A program made the translations under genes and the position numbers. A stretch of DNA of 64,000 nt from Serripes groenlandicus (lineage: Eukaryota; Mollusca; Bivalvia; Cardiida; Cardiidae), in NCBI GenBank assembly GCA_031761405.1, contig JASEVX010000013.1, forward strand, positions 47,128,143-47,192,142, read 5' to 3'. Shown here piece by piece: positions 21,541 to 32,011 of this stretch. A model generated the notes under the pieces. That model worked only from the letters and a program-made list of their open reading frames with translations. It was not told where the DNA came from and made no database searches. Each line of letters opens with the position of its first letter. The first letter of the stretch is position 1.

Positions 21541-21796
21541 TGAAAGTCTACTTTGTCCTTTGTGTTTTAGACCATTCCTTTTGGTCAGTTGTTTATGTCC
21601 AGAAAACTCTGGTTCCCAGTTTAGAGGAACCAGCCAACCATGTGACTTTTACATGGCCCACTTGGACCAAGGCAGCTAAGCAGTACAGACGTGTGTTACT
21701 TAGACTGATGACTGAGACAGACAAGACTCTTTAAGACCAAGCAAATGATAATATAATGCAGGTTATAGTGTTACCTACGGGTGAGTGAACACAACA
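21541..21796 (+). repeat. 3' LTR
   Basis: Identical by eye to the 5' LTR, which points to a recent insertion or to recent homogenisation. Confidence 0.9.
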
Positions 21797-21797
21797 A

Positions 21798-22043
21798 TTC
21801 TAACATGACGACAATAACCGTTGATTATTCGTCAATAACCAATAGAAAACATTTATTTCCCTTTGTTAGGGTGTCGGGTCATGTTAGAATCGAAATGAAC
21901 TATCAAAAACCGTGGTTTATTGGCGAATCGTTCTGATGCGTTGTAATTAACAACTCAATCCTACGGCCTTCGTGGTTAATTCCTGCGCATCAGAACTCCA
22001 AACCATTGTATATTCGCCAATAAACCACGGGTTTTGATAGTTT
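21798..22043. repeat. two adjacent hairpins after the LTR element
   Basis: TTCTAACATGACGACAATAA (21798) pairs with GTCGGGTCATGTTAGAA (about 21873-21889). Next to it, AACTATCAAAAACCGTGGTT (21899) pairs with the segment ending 22043 (AACCACGGGTTTTGATAGTT type) with arms of about 32 bases. A nested GTTCTGATGCG / CGCATCAGAAC extends the second stem. Confidence 0.75.
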
Positions 22044-22232
22044 ATTTCTTAAGCATTATAGTTTCGCGATCATCCTTAGTTCAAGATGTCAATATTCTCT
22101 CCTTTTACTGTGGCGAATTTGTACAAGCAGACTAACTGAGAAGTGGTGTCTTCTGATCCGTACGTTTAGGCTTCTAGCAGAGTTATTCTTTGAATGTTTA
22201 AGCTCACGAACCTAGAGGTCCCGAGTATATAT

Positions 22233-22496
22233 GAGCCATCCCGCGAGAAAACCAACATTGTGGACTCTGCGTAAAGTATCGACCCGGATCTGCCTAAGCA
22301 TGCCGCGCAAGCTTACCCGGATACACACTTTCCGCCTCCTGTAGAATTTCTGTTTCATGAATCATTTCTCTATACATCGATCCCCCTGAGACGGAATATG
22401 TCGGTCCAGATCAGTTTGCGCGGACTGCACAGGCTGATTTTGGGCGATACATTACGCAGAGACCATAGTGTTGGTTTTCTCGCGGGACGACTCATA
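22233..22496. mobile_element. palindromic bivalve-type MITE (GAGAAAACCAACA ends)
   Basis: TGAGCCATCCCGCGAGAAAA at the left and the near complement ending TTTTCTCGCGGGACGACTCA at the right. Inside these, CTCTGCGTAAAGTATC pairs with GATACATTACGCAGAG. The same family lies at 34161-34418. I recall this type as abundant in bivalve genomes. No coding capacity. Confidence 0.85.
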
Positions 22497-22680
22497 TCAC
22501 GGTGCTTCCTGGGTAATTTACCAGTACTACCGGCAGTATTCATTGTGACACCGATGCATCAGTCGTAATGCTATTCCCGCTACTCCCAGCGCCAAGGAGG
22601 GAAATCGCAATTACTAACATTTTCCAAACCCTCAAGCTGTGACCCGACCGCTCTAACCACTAGTACACCATGCCGTGATG
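22497..22680 (-). mobile_element. SINE remnant
   Basis: TTCCTGGGTAATTTACCAGT, GATGCATCAGTCGTAATGCT and CTCCCAGCGCCAAGGAGGG match the family at 9371 and 32079. The 3' part holds a tRNA-like head reading GACCGCTCTAACCACTAG. Confidence 0.6.
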
Positions 22681-23679
22681 GCTCTCATTTGATAGTGCAC
22701 TGAAAGCAGTTTTGATTAATTATAGTTGCATCTTGTCTGTATTGTTAGATGACATGTAACATCCATGTCTTGCCACACATTTCTGTACACTGCACATTTC
22801 CTGTCCGATATAATGCACCTGTCGCCTGTCTAAGGCATTTCAGGATACAGATATCAATTTCTCACCAGTCTGTCCATTGCTTGAGAATACCTCCAACAAA
22901 TGGGAAATTCCTTGCAACTGGTACTGGGCAGAACATTGCGTCCTTCCTCCAGACTGTGCCCGAGAGACCCAGGTGAGTCAATGCAGATCAATGGTCAATT
23001 TGAATTTGAATTTGAGTTTGGTGGTCATATTATGAAAAACTCTTATAAGCAGAGGAAGGAGGCTTAACATTTACTAGTATGCATCCAATTATGTGACAAA
23101 GTTAATAAAAATGATAAACACAAACTGCAACAATCCTTTAATTAAAGTACTTTGATCACCAAAAAACTGCCTTGTGGTTTATATCATTGGGTTATGAAAT
23201 AGTTCATAGATGGGCCATAAATGCAGTGGGCCATATGTGTTTGGGCCGTAACTTCCTGATACCGTTGGAAATCTTGGGAGCAGGTTTGACCCGACTGAGG
23301 ATAGTGCTGTCCTGTCTGCCATAACACATGTGTTCTGCCCCAGTGTCATTAGCAAGGTCCATTCGTCTGATCACAAATAACTAATGTAGAGGGATACACA
23401 TTTGATAGCTGAGAATACCAAGCAAGTTAATCCTGAAACATGTGTTCAGTCATAAATTATGAATTGTGCTGAATATTTGCATGACAATGAAAACAGATTG
23501 AAGTTGATGAACAATGTAAGTTAATGTAATCACAGGCGTCCGAATTTCCAGAAGAAAATGGGGAAAAACACACAATACCTCGATAAAATACTCAAAAAAT
23601 ATCTCTAAATTGTCCATACACTATGATTAAAATATAATGATAATTTGGGGAATCCCTCCCGTATAGTATAATACAAGGG
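22681..23679. other. gene-empty interval
   Basis: No convincing frame or RNA gene. A 75-codon open frame at 22749-22976 has no recognisable motif. Confidence 0.5.
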
Positions 23680-23796
23680 AGTCTATTTATAGTAACACGG
23701 TATTTTTGGGGCATTCCCCGAGTTTGAATTAGTCAAGGTATTGCATGTTTTTATTGCTTATAATCTCTAAACAAAAACTCGGACGTCTGTGATGTA

Positions 23797-24054
23797 ATGC
23801 AGTGTTGTATGAGTCAGGTTGCTGACATAACATTGAGAATTCTTGCTACTCCTGTATCTACTGTTAATTGTGAAAGAGGGTTCAGCAGACACAATTTAAT
23901 CACATTCAAAACCAGAAACTGTTTGCGGACAGAAATTGTGGAATATTTGATGCATATTTCAATTGCGAAACCAAACAATAATTTTGGATACAATCAGAGA
24001 CATGAGACATATGTCTCCGATACAATGCAGCCTTCGAGAAATGGGTGGATCTAA
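23797..24054 (+). pseudogene. hAT transposase C-terminal fragment (dimerisation domain)
   Basis: The 85-residue frame contains ILATPVSTVNCERGFSRHN, the conserved C-terminal dimerisation motif of hAT-superfamily transposases (P-x-S-x-x-x-CERxFS-xxN), followed by KTRNCLRTEIVEYLMHISI, which fits the usual R-L-x(5)-L-x-x-L-M pattern. It matches the last 60 or so residues of ZNF862-like hAT proteins. The N-terminal BED finger and the DDE core are absent upstream, so this is a truncated relic and not a working enzyme. The fragment has no disruptive stop until after the domain. Its start is set by the open frame, not by a true initiation codon context. No cellular function is inferred. Confidence 0.8.
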
Positions 24055-24338
24055 AGAAAATGAGAATACTATGAAACAAGAAGCACCAATAACTTAACAT
24101 TTAAACAAATGTTTGTACCAAATTGCTATTTTGACAAACTGATAATGTCATATGAAAAGTTTGTAATAAATGAAAATAAAATCAAAATGTTGACAATGCT
24201 TTGTTCTGTGTTTATTTTCAATGTACAACCTTCGCGCGCCAGCTTTGGCTATTATGATTTCATGAAAAAGTCTTGCCTGTTATTTTGTCTTGGCCAGAGA
24301 TCATATGCCATGTTATTAACAAAACTACCAATAGTTAA

Positions 24339-24552
24339 CATTTTCCCACATTTAAAAAATCTGTAGCAAATGACTTTAAAACATCTTGTTAAAAATATGG
24401 CCAATCTCTTTAAGTAAAAGTTTGATTATTGAATAAAGTTAAAAAACATTTTAAAAAACAGGAGAATTTGCTGGTTTTGAGCAATTTCTCATAATATTTT
24501 CAAAAGTCGTCTGCTGCAGAGGCGTCAGAAAGTGTATATATATGTGAAAGGG
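24339..24552 (-). mobile_element. TTAA-type MITE, diverged left end
   Basis: TTAA 24335-24338 and 24553-24556 flank CATTTTCCCACATTTAAAAA...GTATATATATGTGAAAGGG. The block AGTCGTCTGCTGCAGAGGCG is intact. Confidence 0.75.
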
Positions 24553-25217
24553 TTAATTGTTATTAGTCTATGTGGGAACGCCGTCAGTTGGTCGGGATGA
24601 AATATGGGTAGTGATTCGTTTCCAGGTGCGTGATGAGACACAGGCGCGTGAGATTTCGTTTGAGAACATTTTGGGGGGGAAAACCAACATAGGACCGTGT
24701 TACTATAAATAGACTTTCCATATGGCATTAAATAACAAAAGGTCATCTTTATTATAGTATATGAACCATGCTTTTTGTTTTAGAATATGACTTTATGATA
24801 TTATAAGAACTATTTTTTTTAGCAAATATGAACTCAGACGCATGTGGACGAGGTTAACAGTAATCCTTTAACAACAATGGATAATATCCAAAAACAGCCA
24901 GCATGAAGTACATTGAGTCGGAGTGTACTCGAACCGGAATTGTGTCGCCGATTTCTTACATTACGTCATCAAAATGGCGTGCAAATATTCCCGAAGTCTA
25001 TTTCCGAAGAAGGTCGAGCTCTTTCGCAACTATATCACTTCACTTGGGACTCTTAAGTATATCCTTTGTTGAACGTGTATCATAGTCTTTGATTAAGCAG
25101 ATGTTACTTGGTATTGATGTTACTTGGTAACTCTACCTATGATCTGGACAACTAGTGCATATACTATTAGTAGCCCAGATTTGATTTGAAACACAAAGGA
25201 AGGATATAACAACATTC

Positions 25218-25589
25218 TCATAACTGAGACGGTGTCAATGTTTTGTTTATAAAAGTCGTTGCTCGCCATAAGGAAAGGACTGTTGCTTCAGGGCTGTAGT
25301 TTTCACTTGATGGATTGGTGAACGCATGACCCATGGGGTACAAAAACAACTCAAAGTCACATTTCCCCGTCAGTTTCCTTTTCAAATCGTTTGCGTCTTC
25401 GAGCGATGAAAACCCTTTTAGCGTATCAAGAGTTCCAAAATGCGCCTGCACCGGTACCCTTATTGTTTCGAGGTCACACAGGTCAGGTTGTGGTATCCCG
25501 TAAAAAGGTACAGCGGTGGATATTTCGGGAACCATTGCTGCTGAAGCGAGACTTAAAGCACCTCCCATGCAGAATCCCATGACACCAAT
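25218..25589 (-). CDS. dienelactone hydrolase-like, coding exon 3
   Basis: It encodes residues 106-228 with the nucleophile elbow GFCMGG, the Asp loop and the C-terminal GHAF histidine, ending at a TAA stop after LTPSQL. Confidence 0.92.
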   Translation of the reverse strand: MGVMGFCMGGALSLASAAMVPEISTAVPFYGIPQPDLCDLETIRVPVQAHFGTLDTLKGFSSLEDANDLKRKLTGKCDFELFLYPMGHAFTNPSSENYSPEATVLSLWRATTFINKTLTPSQL

Positions 25590-27651
25590 CTGTGAAGAAA
25601 ATGAATGGATATAAATTGTTTAATCATAATAGAATATTCCGGGTTCAAACGTAATCCTTCCGCTCATACAACAATTCTGCAGTAGACAAACTAGGCATGT
25701 ATGTGGTATTTGTTTTTGTAAAATCAAGGACAATTCTCAAGTTCGGTTGAAAGATTCTGGCAAAAGGCGAAATTGCTCATTATGAGAATTTTCACCTTTT
25801 ACCATAATGGATTTTAAAAGTGGACTGGTTCAGAGGCTTCAGAAGCGTATGTATGTGAGACAGGGTTAGATAGTTTTCAATCTTCGAACACTTTTTTCAC
25901 CATCCGTTATTTCTAGCCGATGATCGAGCCGTGACAGCGCGGTAGGCCTACGTAACAACGAAGGATATATGTCATATACACCCAGGGTAACGAGTTGGAA
26001 CCTAGGCTCAATCACATCGTTGGTTTAGTGGTAGTGCGTCAGATTTTGGTGAGGGGGATCGCTTGTTCGACCCCCGGCCAAGTAATACTAAAGCCTCGGA
26101 AATAATGATTTTCCCTCCTTAGCGCTCTGTCATTATTACGACTGACTCGCTTGTTACGGGATAAATGGATCAATATAACTTGTAAATAAATCAGGAAATG
26201 CCGTAGTATAACAGGAAAACTGTTCAAAGCGGCGTAAAACACAAAACAAACAAATCGAACGAGGCTCGGCCATTGCAAGCCATTGATTCGTTCTGTTGGT
26301 TGACAAAAGTCATTTTGACCTATAGTGTCATTCGTCTTCCACTTACTATTTAACAGTCTATGTATGTACACATTCTGTATTTTCCATGTTGTTGTATTTT
26401 TACTGAAAAAGCTACGCAAACACGTGTACCTTTTTACAACCTCTGGACAAAAGGAACTTTGCAGCACCTTGAACATCTAGAACGGCCCCTTTCCAGTCGA
26501 GATTACTCATCAAATGGCCGGCCTTTTCTCTGTCTATGGCGATCACCCCTCGATAAAGGTCAGGGACCAAGGTCACAAAGTTTCCCGAATTTCCGATACC
26601 TTTTGCTCTCTCTATAATTCCTTCGGTCATTCCCCACCATTCCTATGGAAAAAAAGGCGCACATTAAATTAACTTTGCGTACCAAAAAGAAAATTAACCA
26701 CATTTCCCCCACCCCAGTTTATATGTCTTCCACTAGGAATCTTCATCAGATATTGAAGACGGCCTTTGTAAATATGGATGAAAAGGGAGCAATTACACAA
26801 TTTCTCCATTTTTAACGTTGTTTTCGTCGGTTTATTTGAATAAAACATTTTTTTGGATATCATACTTGATTTCCTAGAAAATGCATACAGGGGAAGACAC
26901 TTTAAACATCATATTAGGAAACTTGTTAAGAAATTAAAACTCATTTGTCCCGCTTACCAATTCTGTCTCAAGACCTTTCGTTGAACCAGTAAAGGATAAC
27001 AAAATAAAATAAAATAGTTTTACCTTTTCGCACGTACAGCAAATATGTAACACACAGCTTAGAAAACATCTCAGCAATTAATAATTGTTTAATACAGTTC
27101 AAATCATTTTGCCATAATACTTAAAACAAAAAGTCGCTGCAGATGTAAAATGCGCCTGTATGTGTGAAAAGGTTTAACACAAGTATACAACCATAATAAT
27201 TCCAATTTTGGTACATTTGATTTAATTGACGCCAAACTGCTTTATTTATTTACGCATTGTTTACAGTATTTAAAAACAATAAATAATTAGAAGAAGGGAC
27301 AAGATTTGTAAAAAAAATGATGTACATGTAAAATAAAGAAACAGTTTTACACGTATGTGTGTAATGTAGAAATGGTTATCCAAAAATACAGTAAAAAAAT
27401 AATTGCATTTATATGGAAAATAATGTGTTGGACGAATACTTTTTGCGGAGTTCTGCCCCCACAAGCTCGGGAAACACTGCTAAAAGAACTCGACCAATAC
27501 AATATTTCCCCATACGGATGAATTGAATCTATAATATTTCAGCTGGTACCTGTAGGACGATGACACCGATTGTTCCCCGTCTTGGATTATCATGCAGAAT
27601 ACCAGGGCACGAACCTTTGGCGTTCTTAGATTGAAATGTCACTGCAGTCAT
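25218..27651 (-). CDS. dienelactone hydrolase-like protein, three coding exons
   Basis: Coding exons on the minus strand are 27651-27550 (34 codons), 26642-26430 (71 codons) and 25589-25218 (123 codons plus stop), giving 228 residues, close to the 230-245 usual for dienelactone hydrolase / CMBL-like proteins. These are cytosolic alpha/beta hydrolases that open lactone or ester substrates. Introns begin GT and end AG (CTACAG|GTACCA, TTCCATAG|GA, AAAAAG|GTACAC, CTTCACAG|AT) and all are phase 0. The family quartet is visible: Glu35 in LQEWWGM, Cys112 in GFCMGG, Asp160 in FGTLDT, His193 in PMGHAF, plus Arg65 in PDLYRG. The ATG at 27651 follows GATTTCAG, a likely splice acceptor after a TTG repeat, so a non-coding first exon probably lies upstream; GCT|GTAAGC at 27801 is a candidate donor. 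Introns hold two MITEs and one SINE. Substrate unknown. Confidence 0.92.
25654..25865 (-). mobile_element. MITE in intron 2 of the hydrolase gene
   Basis: CCTTCCGCTCATACAACAAT...GAGACAGGGTTAGA, with GGCGAAATTGCTCATTATGA in the centre. An old copy with decayed ends. Confidence 0.6.
26019..26258 (+). mobile_element. tRNA-derived SINE in intron 2
   Basis: The tRNA-like head is GTTGGTTTAGTGGTAGTGCG (A box) and TTGTTCGACCCCCGG (B box). The body has CTCCTTAGCGCTCTGTCATT. The tail is AAAGCGGCGTAAAACACAAA then ACAAACAAA. Confidence 0.75.
26430..26642 (-). CDS. dienelactone hydrolase-like, coding exon 2
   Basis: It encodes residues 35-105, from EWWGMTEG through LVPDLYRG to LLSRGCKK. The acceptor is TTCCATAG and the donor is GTACAC. 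Confidence 0.9.
27020..27173 (-). mobile_element. old MITE in intron 1
   Basis: TACCTTTTCGCACGTACAGC...AAAGTCGCTGCAGATG...CTGTATGTGTGAAAAGG. Confidence 0.5.
27550..27651 (-). CDS. dienelactone hydrolase-like, coding exon 1
   Basis: It encodes residues 1-34, starting MTAVTFQSK and ending GTIGVIVLQ, the first core strand of the hydrolase fold. The donor is GTACCA. Confidence 0.88.
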
Positions 27652-28343
27652 TTTGTCTGAAATCAACAACAACAACAACTGATTAGAATGAACATACTTA
27701 GAAAACAAACAGATGAAGAAGACGAAGACGAAGAATGAAGAATTTAGGAATGCTGTGGAACATCGCAAACATAATTACGTTGATAAAGAGGAAGAGCTTA
27801 CAGCAGGCGTTGTTTTTACATATTCAGCGTCTTCAGCGCTTTGACTTAATTTGTACTCATGTTACGTATACTACGATACACATCCGATACACATGTATAT
27901 ACGTATATAAATTGTTCTCTCTATTTTTCTCACCTTGTTTTTAGGATGAAAGTTCTTTATCTTCTTGATTTTCACATAAACCTGGTAAAAAAGGTAGCCT
28001 TAAAAAAGAGATGAACAGCTAGAACTAAACATAAATCTTATACAATAGCCGCTTTTAAGTCCATAGTAAAAATACACAGTACATATATAAAATGTTACAC
28101 TGTACCTATCTATCGGGTTACATATTCAGTATGTATTTATCTATGCAACTATGTATGCCTAGCTACTGTGTTATTAACGAGCGCAGCTCGTTCTTAGGTA
28201 TTACCTTAATTATAGGAAATTTCCTATAATCAGTATGGAAAAAAATTGGGTGCAAAATTTTACTATGGCCCAGCTCGTGAAATTTCAAGTAAAATTACAT
28301 AGAAGAAAGCAGGGAACCATGACCGACAATTATCAACATCCGG
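27652..28343. other. upstream of the hydrolase gene
   Basis: It contains a CAACAACAACAACAACTG tract just above the start codon (the likely intron 3' end on the minus strand) and a palindrome AACGAGCGCAGCTCGTT at 28176-28192. A non-coding first exon may lie near 27802-27950. No protein-coding frame is seen. Confidence 0.45.
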
Positions 28344-28452
28344 TGACGTCATATTCAGTTGGTACCCGAGATAACTAGAACAACTGTGCTGTTTACATTT
28401 AAGGCTGACAACCATATATAACTTAATCGGTTGCGAGTTTCTTTGCGCAGGT
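28344..28452 (+). promoter_or_regulatory. candidate promoter and untranslated first exon
   Basis: TGACGTCA (a perfect CRE half-site palindrome) at 28344-28351, an ATATATAA box near 28414, then TTGCGCAG|GTAAGAATTT, a strong splice-donor match at about 28451. The arrangement would fit transcription to the right, but no downstream exon is recognised, so this is only a candidate. Confidence 0.3.
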
Positions 28453-29510
28453 AAGAATTTTTATCGCTCTCGTTTCCCATTGAATAACATAAATTAATAC
28501 TGGAAATTTCATGTTGGCGTTGATTTAAAATCAAGCTGTAGTGTGAATCTGAGAATCAGCGATGGGTTATATTCATTGACGTATGTTCTGTTGATGGAAT
28601 ATTTTGGTTTCACTGTCTGATCTTTAAAAGAGGCTCTTTATAGTAAATTGTTTTCACCCTCAATGCTACGCAGACTTCGCTGAAGTCGTATGTCCTTCTG
28701 ACAAAAACTCCTTCGGACTGTCAAAGATCAATGCAATAAATAGCTGTTACACGAAACACCCTGTGACGCAAATCAGAGACATGTATATTTATGTCTACCC
28801 AAGAAGTACTGTACACCAACACGGAGTTGAATCACAGGGACGCGCTCCTGTATTTCTAAATGTATGCATAGGGTCATATTCTGTTTTAGATCCAACAGGA
28901 GCACCTCCCTGTGGACTCGCTTTGGGGATTTTTTTCTGAAAATGCAAATGGTTAAAATTTCGGAATCGATACCGCCATAGGATACCCCATTCAGAATTAA
29001 ATGCAACCACTAAAACCGCACATTTATAAGAAGAAAGGTTAATCTATTTTTAGAAGTGTTCTTGGAAGTCGATCCTCAAGTGCAGATTGTTTACACATTT
29101 TATGACGCAATAGCTTACGTTTCTGCTGCATGACATCCACTCCATTTTTTTTAGTGTTGAAACACATTGCAATGTGGACGGAATATTTCTTAATAATGGC
29201 TATTCAGTTAAAACTAACATCTTTTCAGACTAAGCGAACCCAAGATGAAACGTCCCCAGTGAATTCAAGAGCCGAAACGGATTTATATGGGCATGACTTT
29301 TCCTGTGTGCTCTTAACAAAATTAAAAAGTGTTTTTACAAGTGAAAAAGGATGTGACAATTATCGAAATTGAATGCACATTGCAGGTCAGGATCACTGCG
29401 ATGCTCTAAAGAAACCCATCCTGCGGCAAAACATGATTCATGTAAGTAACATTGTGAGAAGAAGTATTATAATTGAACATTGTCAACAATTTAACCTTTT
29501 ATCATAATGG
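28453..29510. other. interval without recognised gene
   Basis: Open frames of 71-80 codons occur on both strands (28773-29010 minus, 29130-29372 plus) without motifs. A CTTCGCTGAAG / CTCCTTCGGACTG fold lies near 28675-28720. Confidence 0.4.
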
Positions 29511-29735
29511 CCGAGCTCCGGTAGCTCGGTAGACGGTAGCGACGCGGTCTGTCAATCCAGAGGTTGTGAGTTTGAATCCCAACTCGACCAACATTCATTG
29601 CGACTTTGACAAAAGTCATTGTGACCTGCGTGATTCTTTCACCAATGGTCTGTTTAACAGTCTAAGTGGAAAAGCAGCTTGTTGTGGGTGAACTGGTCGA
29701 GGTTATATGACTGAAAAATTGTTGAAAACGACCTT
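29511..29735 (+). mobile_element. tRNA-derived SINE
   Basis: The head is GCTCCGGTAGCTCGGTAGAC (A box) and GGTTGTGAGTTTGAATCCC (B box). The body is GACAAAAGTCATTGTGACCT, CACCAATGGTCTGTTTAACA and GTGGAAAAGCAGCTTGTTGT. The tail is TGAAAAATTGTTGAAAACG. Same family as 14735 and 63767. Confidence 0.85.
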
Positions 29736-30179
29736 AATGGCTCCTTTTTTCCGAACACAAGTAGGGACTTGGTCCCTTTGAAAAGCAAAAGCAACTCTGC
29801 CAAAATATTGGCCTACCAAATGACAAATGCGGTGCTTAGACATACTAATATTCACTTGAATACTCTTATTATCTATCAAAATCTGAAAAAATCCCCCAAA
29901 TATCTACTGAATCTGAATCGGTGAAGATTGGGATTTTCTGAACAAATGGCGTAAGAACTGGTTGTATCTCAAGGACATGGAGTGTGAATAAAATAAGATT
30001 TAAGCTTGTTTTACAATTGATGTAAAATATATAAGTTTAAAGTAATTGGTTTAAATGAATAATCCAGATAAGACTGCACAGAGGTACAAACTGATCTCCC
30101 TCTTATTTGCAGTTATTGTCATGTATTAAAACAGCAGTCAATGATTATTGATATTAGCATCAAGTTTTATTTTAAAACA

Positions 30180-30640
30180 CAGAATGGATTAAGAACATCC
30201 TATATAATCATGGAATAACAGCAATTACTGGAGAGGAAATTCATATCTATATAGGCAGTTAGTGATATACCCTTTGGTCATTGGTACCTGTCAATACAAT
30301 GAAAAATGCATGCATCTTTGACTGTGGGGTAATATTCTTTCCTGCATACACATCAAAACAGTAAATGGATTGAGACCTGTACAATCATGGAATCACAGCT
30401 GTTATGGCGAAAATGGGAGAGGAAGTTCATATATAATAGGCAGTTAGAGATATACCCTTTGGTCATTTGTGCCTGTCAAAACAATGAAAATTGCATGCAT
30501 CTTTGAGTGTTGGATAATATAACTTCCTGCATCAACAAGGGAATAGATTGAGAGCAACTCATACAATGATGGAATTACAGCTGTTATGAGGATGACTGGA
30601 GAGGAAATTCAGCTGATTACATATAATACTAATGGATTAA
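30180..30640 (+). repeat. tandem repeat, period about 180 bp
   Basis: ACAATCATGGAATCACAGCT, GGAGAGGAAGTTCATATATA, GGCAGTTAGAGATATACCCT and ATGCATGCATCTTTGA recur two and a half times. Confidence 0.75.
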
Positions 30641-30769
30641 TGCAAAGTAATGTTTATAAACAGATAAGTATATATCAAAATCAAATAAAGTCCTGTTCTT
30701 TGATTGCACAGGTGTTTTTTTCAAGATCACATTTTGTCTGATGTCCTCCGTTCACACGCCATGCAACAT

Positions 30770-31760
30770 TTTACAACAGACAATATGAATGCAAGTTTAG
30801 AAGTAGTTCATCTCCAACAAATCTTGGCCAAGTTATAAACTGGGCCCTGTGAGGTGAAAATTTAGTTTAGTGATTCTGGCCATAAACTGGGTCACTTGGC
30901 CAAATTTTGTCAGAATTTTTGTCCTAATGATATCTAGGCCAAGGTTGAAACTTTGTCATATGAGGTCAAAAACTGGGTCACAAGTTCAAATTGAAGGAAA
31001 ATATTGTTAACACTGGAGGCTGCATGTTTATCTTTAGCATGTTGAAATTTTGTGAGAATTATGGTCTTGATGTTATTTTGGAGAAAGGCTAAGTTCAAAT
31101 TTTAGGTCATGTTGGGTCATAAACTAGGTCGCTTCACCAATTTAAAGGAAAACCTTGTTTACAGTCAAGAAACCACACTTTTACTTCAGCAGCTTAAAAC
31201 TTTGTCAGAATGATTGTCTTGACAATATATAGGCCTAGTAAAAAGAAAGGTCATGTAACTAGGTCACTAGAGCAAATTGAAGGCACATTTTGTAAACAAT
31301 CAGACATTTTGAATGCTGAATTTTTAATTTTAGCATGTTGACATTTTGTCAGAATTGGTGTTATGGTCAAATCTAGGCTAAATCCAATTAAAGATCATGT
31401 TGGATACAAAAGAACTAGTTCACTAGGAAACATTTGAGAACAATCTTGTAAACACTCTTGACGTCAATGTTTGCTTCAGTATTTTGAAACTTTGTCAGAA
31501 TGTTTGTCCTGAGGATATCTAGGCCAAGTTCAAATATGTGTCATGTCGGATCAAACATAAGTTCATTAGACCATATTTAAGGAAAATGTTGTTAACACTC
31601 GGAAAGCTTTTCTTTTAATGTTTGCATGTTGAAACTTTGGCAGATGGATGTTTTGAACATTGCTATAAACTTGTCTGAAACTATGTCACAATGCCAAATT
31701 GAAGGATATCTTGTTAACACTATTATTATGTTTGACCTTACTGTATTATATATATGTGTA
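30770..31760 (+). repeat. diverged tandem repeat, period about 150-180 bp
   Basis: Degenerate units contain TTTGTCAGAATGTTTGTCCT, GATATCTAGGCCAAGTTCAA and GGGTCACTAGGTCAAATT-like blocks about six times. The pattern resembles repeats I know from other bivalve DNA. Confidence 0.65.
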
Positions 31761-32011
31761 TGCTCATGTGATGAAGTCAATGTTTAGATGTTTGATAATT
31801 TTGACTTTGCACCAAAAGATAAAGTAGGGATAGTGTACAATAACGGTCCCAGTTCTGTCAGCTTGTAACATATTCCTTAATCATGGTAGTCATATACCTA
31901 CAGCTTAGACCCATTATAGGCGCTGTGCTCGTGATGAGGCTTTGCCTTTTTCATATTAAATTAGTTAACTCCAGTGTATGAATAAGTTTGCAGTTAAGAG
32001 TATTCATTTAA

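Larger units (their letters stand above)
18222..21796 (+). mobile_element. non-autonomous LTR retrotransposon
   Basis: Two direct LTRs of 256 bp bracket 3063 bp of internal DNA. The 5' LTR is followed by one base and TGGTGTCAGAAGTG, a primer-binding site starting with the CCA complement. The 3' LTR is preceded by a purine-rich AAAACCGGGGGGAGTG tract. No gag or pol reading frame is found: the largest open frame (128 codons, minus strand) is an effect of an internal tandem repeat. By structure this is a large LTR-flanked derivative without genes (LARD-like), mobilised, if at all, by an autonomous partner. The 5-base flanks (CTCTG and ATTCT) do not form an obvious target duplication. Confidence 0.85.
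23682..24715. mobile_element. possible hAT element remnant bracketed by an inverted repeat
   Basis: GTCTATTTATAGTAACACGG near 23684 recurs as its exact reverse complement near 24693, about 1 kb apart and on either side of a hAT transposase tail. GGGGAATCCC / GCATTCCCC lies just at the left arm. Typical hAT CAG ends and an 8-bp duplication are not identified, so the borders are tentative. Confidence 0.45.

Noticed and set aside
26039..26476. 145-codon minus-strand frame
   Set aside because: It covers a SINE and the edge of hydrolase exon 2 in another frame; the true exon in the hydrolase frame explains the conserved part.
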